A stretch of 64,000 nucleotides of DNA from Irineochytrium annulatum (GCA_027600665.1 JADGJL010000027.1:1-64000), one strand, 5' to 3'. Positions 1 to 8,308 are shown, numbered from the stretch's first letter. Numbers and translations are program-made. Notes: generated by a model not told the origin, from the letters alone.

Positions 1-77
1 CGAACACGACCGTTAAGCCCTCTAGCGCCGATGGTACTTGGACCGCAGGGTCCTGGGAGAGTAGGACGCCGCCAAGC
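1..77 (+). rRNA. rrf: 5S ribosomal RNA, 3' part
   Basis: The window opens inside a 5S rRNA. The last 77 bases carry the typical 3' half: CCGTTAAGCCC, the CGCCGATGGTACTTGG-type loop, then GGGTCCTGGGAGAGTAGGAC and a GCCAAGC end. The 5' part lies before the window, so this is probably the end of an rrn operon read toward the right. A terminator follows directly. Confidence 0.93.
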
Positions 78-80
78 GAA

Positions 81-116
81 GAACCACTGCCGATGTTATT
101 CGGTGGTGGTTTTTAT
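81..116 (+). terminator. Intrinsic terminator of the rRNA operon
   Basis: GAACCACTGCCGA and TCGGTGGTGGTT can pair over about 12 positions (two G-U pairs) around a short loop and are followed by TTTTATTTG. It lies a few bases after the 5S rRNA end. Confidence 0.85.
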
Positions 117-182
117 TTGTTTATAAGGATTAGAGATGATGAGCGGAAGCTCTAACATGATCGTCAAATGAAGGTAACATTT

Positions 183-216
183 TTGTTACGGATAACAGCG
201 GCAAAACCAGTATAAT
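183..216 (+). promoter_or_regulatory. Candidate sigma-A promoter for the lipoprotein gene
   Basis: A perfect -10 hexamer TATAAT lies at 211-216, about 70 bases before the lipoprotein start. The -35 is unclear: TTGTTA at 183-188 is too far away (22-base spacer) and nothing better sits at 17 bases. The call rests on the -10. Confidence 0.35.
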
Positions 217-289
217 AGGACTATGTTAAATATGCTAAAAGTACCTGACCACAGAGCTGGAATGTGCAGCTGTGAAAAGGAGGGTGTGT

Positions 290-730
290 GTGTTAAGTTG
301 GCGGAGACTTGGATTACAATCAATTCTGTTGCTTTGTTTAGCCGTTGTTCTGGCAGGATGCGGTGAAGCTTCAGGATCTGTATGGACTTCATATGAAGGT
401 GCGGTGAACGAGAAGAGTTTCCCGGTGCCTAAAGTAGCGAATAAATCTGACCAGTCCGAGAACAATTCGGATATGGACTATGTTCGATATACGCTGTCTG
501 GTATTAGTGAGAGCACTAGCTTGCCTGAGGTATATCTAGACGAGATTAAAAGCTGGGGTTGGACAGAGAGGCAAGCCAAGGGTACATCCAATGAATCCAG
601 TACCTTGCGAGTATTTGCAAAGGAAGGACATACTGTGCATTTAGCAGTACATGATGGATCCTTTACACTAATGGTTCCTAGAAATGATGCTACTCAAACG
701 ACAGTTAAATCATTGGCTGAAGACGATTGA
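290..730 (+). CDS. Small predicted lipoprotein of unknown function
   Basis: A 146-residue protein that I do not recognise. The frame is open from a GTG at 272, but the ribosome binding site AAGGAGG at 277-283 points to the GTG at 290, six bases downstream. From there the N-terminus is a textbook lipoprotein signal: basic MLSWRR, a hydrophobic stretch (residues 11-22) and lipobox LAGC with Cys24 as the lipidation site. The mature part is acidic and Ser/Asn rich, without a motif I can name, so it is probably anchored on the outer face of the membrane. It stands alone between the rRNA operon and its own terminator. Confidence 0.75.
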   Translation: MLSWRRLGLQSILLLCLAVVLAGCGEASGSVWTSYEGAVNEKSFPVPKVANKSDQSENNSDMDYVRYTLSGISESTSLPEVYLDEIKSWGWTERQAKGTSNESSTLRVFAKEGHTVHLAVHDGSFTLMVPRNDATQTTVKSLAEDD

Positions 731-786
731 GCTGCTGCGTGTAAGATTGGATATGAAAATTAACGCTGTGATGTTCCTTATATAGT

Positions 787-820
787 AAAGCTCCCGTGTA
801 CATGATAGGGGGCTTTTTGT
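787..820 (+). terminator. Intrinsic terminator of the lipoprotein gene
   Basis: AAAGCTCCC pairs with GGGGGCTTT (one G-U) around a 12-base loop and is followed by a T run. It lies 57 bases after the lipoprotein stop. Confidence 0.8.
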
Positions 821-1147
821 TATTTTACGAAGTAGGCTGCAAACGTGATCGGAGTACCTAGTGTGTAATGCAAGAGAAGCCATAAAGGTAAAGAGGATTA
901 GGAGTAGATATTGTGGTACAGAAAGGCGAGTATATGCGCTTGAACTATTATAGGGGTGTGCTGAGCTTTTAAAGGTAGAGGACGAGAGATGTAGTTATAT
1001 AAAGGTATGGGGTAGATTGAATGGTTAATGGAAGGCTAGGCTAGAAGGGAGATTGAGGATCGCTCATAGGAGTAAAGTATACGAGATATCTGGAGTTAAA
1101 GGATATGGAACAGCAGATGAAAAAGTGGAGAAGAATGGAGTCTGTCA

Positions 1148-1231
1148 TGGGGATAACTAATTTAGCCATACCCAGACTGTGGATAAGGGACAGGAAGGGA
1201 ACAAAACATAAAGGTTATCCACTGTGGATAA
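1148..1231 (-). promoter_or_regulatory. Cluster of DnaA-box-like nonamers
   Basis: Four sites match or nearly match the DnaA box TTATCCACA: TGGGGATAA at 1148-1156 (reverse strand, one mismatch), TGTGGATAA at 1178-1186 (perfect on the reverse strand), TTATCCACT at 1215-1223 (one mismatch) and TGTGGATAA at 1223-1231 (perfect on the reverse strand). dnaA is not in the window, so this is not obviously oriC. It could titrate DnaA or regulate locally. The last two sites belong to a palindrome that may simply be a terminator. Confidence 0.45.
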
Positions 1232-1240
1232 CCTTTATGT
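1206..1240 (-). repeat. 35-bp perfect palindrome, possible leftward terminator
   Basis: Arms of 17 bases (ACATAAAGGTTATCCAC and its exact complement) flank a single central T at 1223. Read on the minus strand the hairpin is followed by TTTGTT, so it may be the terminator of the leftward membrane-protein gene that ends at 1362. The arms also contain two convergent DnaA-box-like sequences. I cannot decide between the two roles. Confidence 0.7.
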
Positions 1241-1361
1241 GATCATGTGAGGCTGAGCCAGCTGGACGATACGAGCTCTTTTTTAACAAATATCCGAGGG
1301 GCTCAGGCCATTATGTATTACAGGTGAATGAGATACTGCAGTATTGGATGAACGAAGGGTA

Positions 1362-1886
1362 TTATTGCAGATAATATGAGACATCTTGTTCATTTAATTT
1401 GATGAGTCCATCTTTGCGCTCGCGGGAGAGTACCATGACAACATATAAGCGAGGACCCAGCAACCACAAATGCCAGAAGATCAGCGAGAGGGTGAAGGAC
1501 AATGGGGACCATATCAAACATACTGTAATGATACATAGTCCAATCCAGCTCATGTTAAGGTGTACCCGGACAAACATACGGAAGCTGAAATGCTGATCAG
1601 GGATATAACCTAACCAAGGCATACGCAGATTCCAGCGCCACCGTTTGGCGTAAGAGGTACGTACCAAAAGTAATATTGTTCTGGCAATGACATAATGAAT
1701 CCAAATGGTGATTGGGCCTGCCAGTACAAAAAAGAAGAGGCCAGTCCAAGAGAATGCAAGTAGATTGAATAAAAGCATGATGACCGGCAAACAAAGATAA
1801 CTATAGATGACACTGCGGGCGATAGCCTTTTTCTTCAGAAGCCGGTATTGATAAAATGTTGCTTTATTCTCCGGTTCGGCGATCAT
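1362..1886 (-). CDS. Small integral membrane protein of unknown function
   Basis: A 174-residue, strongly hydrophobic protein with no family I recognise. Hydrophobic segments lie near residues 25-48, 50-75, 113-133 and 135-153, suggesting about four membrane spans, with a basic Arg/Trp-rich linker around residues 80-95 (AKRWRWNLRMPW). The start codon is preceded on the minus strand by a strong GAAGGAGG, with a somewhat long 12-base gap. The gene runs opposite to its neighbours and stands alone. Its 3' side holds a 35-bp palindrome that may end transcription. Confidence 0.65.
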   Translation of the reverse strand: MIAEPENKATFYQYRLLKKKAIARSVIYSYLCLPVIMLLFNLLAFSWTGLFFFVLAGPITIWIHYVIARTILLLVRTSYAKRWRWNLRMPWLGYIPDQHFSFRMFVRVHLNMSWIGLCIITVCLIWSPLSFTLSLIFWHLWLLGPRLYVVMVLSRERKDGLIKLNEQDVSYYLQ

Positions 1887-2381
1887 ACGTTTATATATCC
1901 TCCTTCAAATTCACGTTTGTATGGTATAGGTATTTGTTTTCTTATACGTGTAAAAGGGAATGCATTATGTATGTATATATGAACCTTGTCTATCACGCCA
2001 TGACGATTGTACAAGATATTGAGATTCGAATGAGCTTATCTCAGTATACTCTCGAATGCATGGGCTGTCAGGCTTTGATATCGTTATCATGTATTATATA
2101 TCGGCTGAGATTCCAAGTTTTTTTAAGTAATTTGAATATAAGTTTTGAGCCAGACTAAGGGACACGTGATTTTGAGGGAAATGCGATGGATGCATGATAA
2201 CAGTGTAGACATGAGAAGATGAATGCTCTTGATCAGAAGATGAATGTATTTTTCGGTACAGACACCCCGGAGGGGGTGGGCGAATATATATATTTTATAG
2301 AAAGAAAGCACTATGAAAATGTATAAAATAATAGAAACTGTGCAATACTGATAGTAAACGTAAAACAAGGTGGGATGGTTC
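1887..2381. other. AT-rich stretch between membrane protein gene and gin
   Basis: About 490 bases with no supported gene. It must hold the leftward promoter of the membrane-protein gene. Near 2263-2278 there is a short GC-rich hairpin (CACCCC, GGAG loop, GGGGTG) without a T run. The right end carries a sigma-F/G-like promoter for gin. Short open frames here lack ribosome binding sites and look accidental. Confidence 0.5.
2321..2350 (+). promoter_or_regulatory. Candidate forespore (sigma-F/G) promoter of gin
   Basis: GTATA at 2321-2325 and AATACTG at 2344-2350 are separated by 18 bases. This resembles the GYATA / CATNNTA pattern of forespore sigma factors, though the first -10 base is off. 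The distance to the gin start (31 bases) suits a promoter, and the B. subtilis homologue csfB is forespore-expressed. spoVT in this window carries the same arrangement. Confidence 0.4.
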
Positions 2382-2567
2382 ATGGAAGAACATGCCGAAC
2401 ACACATGTATTATCTGCGAGCAAAGAAAAAGAGAAGGCATTTTTATTGTATCTGAATTCATATGTGACACTTGTGAAGCAGAAATGGTTCATACCGATGC
2501 GCAGGATGCCAAGTACAATTATTTTATTCATCAAATGAAGCAAATTTGGGTACAAAAAAACGCATAA
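2382..2567 (+). CDS. gin: Sigma-G inhibitor Gin (CsfB family)
   Basis: A 61-residue protein with two CxxC pairs (Cys9/Cys12 and Cys28/Cys31), the zinc-binding pattern of Gin, which holds sigma-G inactive in the forespore and curbs it in the mother cell during sporulation. The spacing and the FICDTC segment match the family as I know it. The frame is open from a GTG at 2370, but AAGGTGGG at 2367-2374 places the start at the ATG at 2382. In B. subtilis csfB also precedes the decarboxylase gene yaaO, so context agrees. A forespore-type promoter lies just upstream and a strong terminator follows. Confidence 0.85.
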   Translation: MEEHAEHTCIICEQRKREGIFIVSEFICDTCEAEMVHTDAQDAKYNYFIHQMKQIWVQKNA

Positions 2568-2628
2568 TGCATATTGCTAATAGAAGTAGAAGCGAAACAT
2601 CACGCTGTAAATATGCTGATGTGTATAG

Positions 2629-2648
2629 AGGCCCATTGGGCCTTTTTC
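2629..2648 (+). terminator. Intrinsic terminator of gin
   Basis: AGGCCC, a three-base loop, GGGCCT and a T run. It lies 62 bases after the gin stop. Confidence 0.9.
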
Positions 2649-2821
2649 TGTTTTTAGGAGAGAGAGTCTTGTTTGACATTTAAGGAAGGCGTATGCTGAT
2701 ATAATGATATCGAAAATTTGCAGCAGCGCGTGTGGAGATGGGGAAGAATGGCGTTCCTTGGATTAAGAAGCATGTGGGAGCGCACCGGGCGCACATTATA
2801 TATGTACAGGATGGTTATTTC

Positions 2822-4648
2822 ATGAATCATAAAATTAAATCAAGTAGAGCCCCTTTATATGAAGCGTTGCTTGCGTATCGTGATTCGAAGCAGCGTTCTT
2901 TTCATGTGCCTGGGCATAAGAATGGACAAGCTTACCGACATTTGCTGAAACAAGCAGAAGCAGGACAATCTCCCGTTAAGGATATTGTTAATGAGGAACT
3001 CCGGCATAACGGAGATATTCAGAGCGAAGCGGGAAGAAATGTAAATAGAAGGATAGAGCAACTTAGTTTAGTGGAGAACGATGGGGATGCCATAGGGAAT
3101 GGGGAACGACTCAGCGATGAAGCGACTCATTCGGAGACAGGATTAGTACCGGATCGTTCATTCCTGGAGATGATGGAGATGGATGTTACCGAGATTACGG
3201 GCACCGACGATTTGCATCATCCGGAAGGTGTGATCCAGGAAGCACAGGAGCTTGCGGCAGATTGTTTTGGTGCAGAAGAGAGTTTCTTCCTTGTGGGGGG
3301 AAGTACGGCTGGTAATCTGTCCTTACTTCTTACTGTGTGTGATGAGCCGAACAGTATTGTGCTGGTGCAGCGGAATGTACATAAATCCGTTATTCACGGG
3401 TTAATGCTAGCCGGCGCAAGAGCTGTATTTCTGGAGCCGTGGGTCGATCCAGCGTCTGGACTTGCGGTCATGCCGTCGGTTGAGACGGTTCAGGCTGCTG
3501 TCCAGTCCTATCCTGAGGCAAAGGGCGTACTTGTCACTTTGCCCAATTACTACGGCATGGGCGCTGATCTGACGCCCATTGCCGAGGTATGCCACGTTGC
3601 TGGCATGCCATTGCTCGTAGATGAAGCGCATGGCGCGCATTATGGGCAGCATCCGGAGCTGCCTGTTTCTGCACTGTCATGCGGAGCAGACGGTGTGGTG
3701 CAGTCGACGCATAAGATGCTGTCGGCCTTCACCATGGGTGCGATGCTGCACATCCAGGGACCACGATTAAACCGGTCCCTGTTAAGGCAGCGCCTGTCCA
3801 TGGTGCAAAGCTCAAGCCCATCATACCCGGTGATGGCTTCGCTTGATCTGGCGCGCCGGCTCCTGCACGTGCAGGGCGCGGAAACGTTCACGGCGGGGCT
3901 CGCCGCCGTGAACGCCTTTAAGCGCGGCCTCGCGGAGCTGCCGCGCTTCCGGTTGCTGCAGCCTGCACAGCCGCTGCAGCCAGAACCGCCAGCCGGAACA
4001 GCGAAGCCGGCTGGCCTGTCCGTGTCCGCTGCGCAGCAGACACGGGAGGGCCTGCCCGCGGCGGCGATGCCATCTGCCGCGGGGTATACCGCTCAGGACC
4101 CATTCAAGGCCGTCATCTATGACGGCGCAGGGGTGCTGAGCGGTTATGGGCTACAGCAGCAGCTGGAAGCATGCGGCTGTGTGCCCGAGATGAGCGACGA
4201 ACGGTACGTCGTCTTGCTCTTCAGCCTGGGCTCAACGGTGCAAGATGCTCAGCACCTGTTGCAGGCTTTACACCATATCAGCTCTGCCAATGGGCATGAG
4301 CAGGTCCAATCTAATGCAGAGACATCACATCAGCTCGTGAAAGATTCCGCGCATTATATTTCCACGTGGAACAATTTACAAGAAAACACTGGTTATTCCG
4401 AACCGATCTCCTTCACACTGCAACCAATTGTGGAGACGGATACGATCTATGTCCCGATAAAAGAAAGTGCAGGCTGTCGATCAGCCGAGATGGTTACTCC
4501 ATACCCTCCAGGGATTCCGCTTGTCTATCCAGGTGAACGTCTAAGTCCAACGATGGTGGAGCGTATACAACTCCTGCGTAATGAAGGAGCGAAGTTTCAC
4601 GGGGTATCAGATGCATCACTACAGGTATTAAAGGTCATGAAGGATTGA
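2822..4648 (+). CDS. Orn/Lys/Arg decarboxylase, fold-type I PLP enzyme (YaaO-like)
   Basis: A decarboxylase of basic amino acids of the major group (lysine, arginine or ornithine; the substrate is not readable). Visible family marks are FHVPGHKNG near the N-terminus, DVTEITGTDDLHHPEG, DEAHGAHYG, and STHKM with the PLP lysine at residue 298 counted from the ATG at 2822. The frame is open from a GTG at 2732, but no clear ribosome binding site marks either start. I prefer 2822 because family members begin just before the APLYEAL stretch. At 608 residues it is longer than usual: a polar insert sits between HVPGHKNG and the DVTEITG motif (about residues 55-115), and a Pro/Ala/Gln-rich linker lies in the C-terminal half. 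DNA at 3840-4210 is much richer in GC than its surroundings. Confidence 0.85.
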   Translation: MNHKIKSSRAPLYEALLAYRDSKQRSFHVPGHKNGQAYRHLLKQAEAGQSPVKDIVNEELRHNGDIQSEAGRNVNRRIEQLSLVENDGDAIGNGERLSDEATHSETGLVPDRSFLEMMEMDVTEITGTDDLHHPEGVIQEAQELAADCFGAEESFFLVGGSTAGNLSLLLTVCDEPNSIVLVQRNVHKSVIHGLMLAGARAVFLEPWVDPASGLAVMPSVETVQAAVQSYPEAKGVLVTLPNYYGMGADLTPIAEVCHVAGMPLLVDEAHGAHYGQHPELPVSALSCGADGVVQSTHKMLSAFTMGAMLHIQGPRLNRSLLRQRLSMVQSSSPSYPVMASLDLARRLLHVQGAETFTAGLAAVNAFKRGLAELPRFRLLQPAQPLQPEPPAGTAKPAGLSVSAAQQTREGLPAAAMPSAAGYTAQDPFKAVIYDGAGVLSGYGLQQQLEACGCVPEMSDERYVVLLFSLGSTVQDAQHLLQALHHISSANGHEQVQSNAETSHQLVKDSAHYISTWNNLQENTGYSEPISFTLQPIVETDTIYVPIKESAGCRSAEMVTPYPPGIPLVYPGERLSPTMVERIQLLRNEGAKFHGVSDASLQVLKVMKD

Positions 4649-5177
4649 TAAATACACATATGAAGTCTGAATTGCATTTACCAACGGTAGTCTGTATGAC
4701 CAATACGGTTAGTGATACCGGACCCTACACATGTGAGGGTCTCTTGGTCATTAATCTAGTTGCTATCTTCCAACTCAGGCATGCAATACGTTGAAGGATG
4801 TCAGGGTCCAACATTTTAAAGTCAAGGATTGCTGATCCTGGCGAATTGTCCAGACGATATTCTAAGGAACCGAGTACATCTTATTTAGCCTTCGAGTTCT
4901 CCTTTTATTTTGTAAGGAACCGGAGACTTGTTATTAACTCAAATCACCTAATAAACACGCTGTAAACGACTGGTTATTCCAATATAGCGTCTTTCAGATT
5001 CCTTAGATTGCTGCGGTGCGGGCGCTTCAAATCGCTGAATAAGTCGTCACAGGGTCGTTAGCGCTCCCGCTCCGTGCTCTGCTCCAGACACGTTCAGTTA
5101 CGTTCCGGCCTTCGGCAGGTACGGATATACGCTCTAGTTCAGCTTATACAGATAGACATAAGAAAGAAGGGAACACT
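4649..5177. other. Open stretch without a gene; inverted and direct repeats
   Basis: About 530 bases with no supported gene. TGACCAA (4697-4703) and TTGGTCA (4744-4750) flank GACCCT/AGGGTC, a nested hairpin that could end the decarboxylase transcript although it has no T run. Further on lie two TAAGGAACCG copies with an inverted TTCCTTAG (separate entry), then a GC-rich part around 5017-5120 with GCGGGCGCT facing AGCGCTCCCGC. Confidence 0.5.
4861..5006. repeat. Possible small interspersed element bounded by CTAAGGAA / TTCCTTAG
   Basis: CTAAGGAACCG begins at 4861, TAAGGAACCGGAGACTT begins near 4912 as a direct copy of the core, and the inverted TTCCTTAG lies at 4999-5006. The 146-base span has no coding potential. 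It could be a non-autonomous repeat element, but only one copy is in view, so this is tentative. Confidence 0.3.
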
Positions 5178-5606
5178 TTGGGTATTCCGCTAAAAAAATA
5201 TACAGGAATAGTCCTGCAAGTTTTGTTAATGTACGGTTTTTACTGGATTGGCAACCTCATTCAAACTCTATTACATCTGCCGTTAACAGGAAGTATTGTG
5301 GGTATGCTGGTTTTGTTCATTGCCATTCAACTGGGATGGGTCAAAATGAGCTGGGGAGAAGAAGGGTCAACGTGGCTTCAATCCCATTTGCAATTATTGT
5401 TCATTCCACCTACTGTGGGCATCATTAATCATTTTGATTTTTTTAGAGCTAACACATTATTATTAGTCCTTGGTTTGATCGTTAGCACATTAATCACATG
5501 TCTGATATCTGCCAAATTAAGTGAGTGGCTCATGATATGGAGATCGTCTCATACAGGTAAAAAGGAGGCGATAACTTGTCAGCATTCATCCTCGGAATTG
5601 GAATGA
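5178..5606 (+). CDS. CidA/LrgA-family holin-like membrane protein
   Basis: A 142-residue membrane protein of the CidA/LrgA family, small holin-like proteins that work with an LrgB/CidB partner in murein hydrolase control or small-metabolite export. About four hydrophobic segments are seen. The family feature LPLTGSIVGMLVLF lies near residue 35 and FIPPTVGIINH near residue 75. The start is a TTG at 5178, preceded by AGAAGGGA. The 3' end overlaps the next gene by 31 bases, so the two are translationally coupled. I cannot tell the Lrg from the Cid type from sequence alone. Confidence 0.85.
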   Translation: MGIPLKKYTGIVLQVLLMYGFYWIGNLIQTLLHLPLTGSIVGMLVLFIAIQLGWVKMSWGEEGSTWLQSHLQLLFIPPTVGIINHFDFFRANTLLLVLGLIVSTLITCLISAKLSEWLMIWRSSHTGKKEAITCQHSSSELE

Positions 5607-6268
5607 TCGCGCTAACTATCGCTGTATATATTCCAGCCACTCGTCTATATAAAAGGCTGAAATGGCCGATACTTATGCCTGTACTCACAACGACTGCCAT
5701 CCTGATCCTGATCTTGGTGATTTCCGGTATCAAGCTGGAAACGTATATGCTAGGTGGCAAATGGATACAGGAACTCTTGGGCCCAGCAGTTGTATCGCTC
5801 GCGTTTCCCTTGTCCAGACATCTGCATGTGCTGAAGGAAAATATCATTCCAATTGTGGGTGGGACGATCGGAGGCAGTATTACAGGTGTGTCCACAGGTG
5901 CTTTAATCGCCATTCTTCTGGGGTATCCTCAAGAGATGGTCATTGCTTTATTGCCAAAATCCGTGACCACTCCTGTTGCTATTCAACTTGCTAATCAGGT
6001 TGGAGGGAATGCCTCATTCACATCGCTGTTTGTGATGATTGCAGGATTCTCAGGGATATTACTGGGGCCGATGCTCCTGAAATGGGCCAAAGTCCGCAGT
6101 AAACATGCCTACGGAATTGGATTGGGTTCAGCATCTCATGCCCTCGGCATGGCAAGGTCTGTTGAATATGGAGAGAATGCTGTAGCCCTCAGTTCAGTAT
6201 CCATGATTGTAAGTGCCATTGCCGGATCAATGATGCTTCCATTATGGGTATGGATCATCTACGGTTGA
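5576..6268 (+). CDS. LrgB/CidB-family membrane protein
   Basis: A 230-residue integral membrane protein of the LrgB/CidB family, partner of the gene just upstream. Family segments visible include GPAVVSLAFPLSRH near residue 75, PKSVTTPVAIQLANQVGG near residue 130 and GIGLGSASHALGMARS near residue 180. Start is the TTG at 5576, with AAAAGGAGGCGATAAC directly before it. The length agrees with the family. Relatives export pyruvate or related small acids, or modulate autolysis. The pair is not part of the tmk operon conserved to its right. Confidence 0.87.
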   Translation: MSAFILGIGMIALTIAVYIPATRLYKRLKWPILMPVLTTTAILILILVISGIKLETYMLGGKWIQELLGPAVVSLAFPLSRHLHVLKENIIPIVGGTIGGSITGVSTGALIAILLGYPQEMVIALLPKSVTTPVAIQLANQVGGNASFTSLFVMIAGFSGILLGPMLLKWAKVRSKHAYGIGLGSASHALGMARSVEYGENAVALSSVSMIVSAIAGSMMLPLWVWIIYG

Positions 6269-6484
6269 CGCTTTACTTTGTTGTTCATGTTGGAGTAACT
6301 GCTGACCTATAGTATTATAGTAAGAAACAAGCTTGTATGATTTTGGTGTTATTATTACGTACCGATATAGCTGTAGCTATACACCTCTGGGCGGGGCATA
6401 TCATATCCTGTAGCAAGAGGGTCAAAGCATTTTCAATTACAGCAGCAATAGATGCAATTATCGACATAGAAAGCAGGGAAGCAT

Positions 6485-7132
6485 ATGCAGGGCAGAGGTA
6501 AATTCATTACGCTGGAAGGGGGAGAGGGTTCCGGTAAAACAACGATGATTGGTAGAATAGGTTCTTATTTTGAAGAACGGGGTATACCTTACGTAGTTAC
6601 GCGAGAGCCTGGCGGAATTGAGATTGCGGAGAAAATACGTTCAATTATTCTGGACCCTCTTCATACGGCAATGGATGCTCGAACCGAAGCGCTATTGTAT
6701 GCAGCTGCACGCAGCCAGCATCTGGCGGAGAAGGTAGAGCCTGCGCTGAAAGCTGGAAAAGCAGTCATCTGTGACCGATTTGTCGATAGCAGTCTGGTCT
6801 ATCAAGGATATGCCCGGGGACTCGGGATAGAGAATGTATGGGCTATTAATCGCTTTGCGATCGGTGATCTTATGCCCGATGTGACCTTATATCTGGACAT
6901 CGAGCCTGAATTGGGGCTTGCACGGATCGACGCTCATGATGGCCGCGAGGTGAACCGTCTGGATCTGGAGAATCTGGAGTTTCACCATAAAGTGCGAGAG
7001 GGTTATTTCCTATTAAAAGAGCAGTTCCCGGAAAGAATCAGAGTTATTGATGCTTCCATGAAGCAGGAGGATGTCTTGGCAGCGATGATTTTGTCGCTGG
7101 AGACAGGGATTTTGAAGGATTTTGACGAGTAA
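6485..7132 (+). CDS. tmk: Thymidylate kinase
   Basis: Phosphorylates dTMP to dTDP with ATP, an essential step of dTTP synthesis in the cytoplasm. The P-loop GGEGSGKTT spans residues 12-20, followed by VTREPGG (about residue 39) and the substrate-site [12 protein letters not shown] (about residue 98). The length of 215 residues is normal. The ATG at 6485 follows GCAGGGAAGC. It begins a conserved run (tmk-darA-yaaR-holB-ricT-yabA) that serves DNA replication and c-di-AMP sensing in Bacillota. Confidence 0.96.
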   Translation: MQGRGKFITLEGGEGSGKTTMIGRIGSYFEERGIPYVVTREPGGIEIAEKIRSIILDPLHTAMDARTEALLYAAARSQHLAEKVEPALKAGKAVICDRFVDSSLVYQGYARGLGIENVWAINRFAIGDLMPDVTLYLDIEPELGLARIDAHDGREVNRLDLENLEFHHKVREGYFLLKEQFPERIRVIDASMKQEDVLAAMILSLETGILKDFDE

Positions 7133-7178
7133 TTGTCTAATATATAGACAGGGCATTTAATAAAGGTGCTTATTCTGA

Positions 7179-7523
<345 letters not shown>

Positions 7524-7612
7524 ACTTTTTGCATGAATCATCCCATGAGGGTCTTTCATGATCAATAGCATGTTGGAAACGATCGATGCAAGCAGATTTA
7601 AAAGAAGTTCGT

Positions 7613-7709
7613 GTGTGCCACTTATGGAACCGCCTTTTTTGATCAGAAGAATTGGCACACTCTTTCCGAATGAACATTTTCTAGCTGGGGAATGCTCATT
7701 CGGAAAGAG
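7613..7709. repeat. Two adjoining inverted repeats between darA and yaaR
   Basis: GTGTGCCA (7613-7620) pairs with TGGCACAC (7653-7660). Directly after, CTCTTTCCGAATGAACATT (7660-7678) pairs with AATGCTCATTCGGAAAGAG (7691-7709), 18 of 19 positions, around a 12-base loop. No T run follows, so neither is a typical terminator. They lie in a 340-base gap without a gene and could be an RNA structure, a processing site or a relic element. Confidence 0.6.
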
Positions 7710-7864
7710 GTTGACTACAAACAACAAGTCCTTAATGGTGATGTATATCTACCATTTATATAGAGTGTGATCAGCATATATAGAAGCCTCATCCTCACGC
7801 ACAGGCGCAACGCGCACTGTGCTGATGGGCGATTAGCTAACTTTGATAGAAAGCGGGCGTATCC

Positions 7865-8308
7865 ATGAAAATCAATCCTGGATTCAGACCGATTCAGAGC
7901 GGGATCAGTTCTACTGATTCAGGCTCCAAACCGGTTCAATCCAAAAATTTCTCTGATATGATGAACCACCAGGGGGAACGGGCCTCACAAGCTGAACTGA
8001 ATCGCCGGTTTAGTGAAATCCAGCTTCAAGGTGATCGCCTGGCGCGTTCCATGACGATTCGTGAACTGAAGGCGTATAAGCAACTTGTTAAAAGGTTCCT
8101 GGAAGAGACCGTTCGTCGCGGTGTATCCATGAAAGAGACAAGGGGTTGGGATCGTCGTGGCAGAGGCAAGCGTTATAAGCTGATTGATGAAATTGACTCC
8201 GCTCTGTTATCCATGGCAGATGAATTGCTGGATACAGAAGAAGGAAAAATCTCTCTATTGCAACAAGTAGGCGAAATTCGGGGGATGCTTATTAATTTAA
8301 GCTTCTGA
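7865..8308 (+). CDS. yaaR: YaaR family protein (DUF327)
   Basis: A 147-residue soluble protein of the YaaR/DUF327 family, function unknown. The Ser/Gln-rich N-terminus is followed by a helical core with RELKAYKQLVKRFLEE near residue 65 and a basic RGWDRRGRGKRYKLIDEID near residue 95, both typical of the family. It sits in its conserved place between darA and holB, nine bases ahead of holB. Nothing in the sequence hints at an enzyme activity. Confidence 0.88.
   Translation: MKINPGFRPIQSGISSTDSGSKPVQSKNFSDMMNHQGERASQAELNRRFSEIQLQGDRLARSMTIRELKAYKQLVKRFLEETVRRGVSMKETRGWDRRGRGKRYKLIDEIDSALLSMADELLDTEEGKISLLQQVGEIRGMLINLSF

Larger units (their letters stand above)
821..1361. other. Open stretch without a gene; purine-rich, with DnaA-box-like sites
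   Basis: No convincing gene lies in these roughly 540 bases. From about 840 to 1150 the plus strand is visibly rich in A and G with few C. From 1148 to 1240 there are DnaA-box-like nonamers and a long perfect palindrome (separate entries). The rest shows nothing I can name. Confidence 0.6.

Noticed and set aside
1856..2158. Rightward open frame of 100 codons upstream of gin
   Set aside because: No ribosome binding site and no recognisable features; it begins inside the 5' end of the leftward membrane-protein gene.
7558..7770. Rightward 70-codon frame through the darA-yaaR inverted repeats
   Set aside because: The repeats explain the sequence better; no ribosome binding site precedes the frame.
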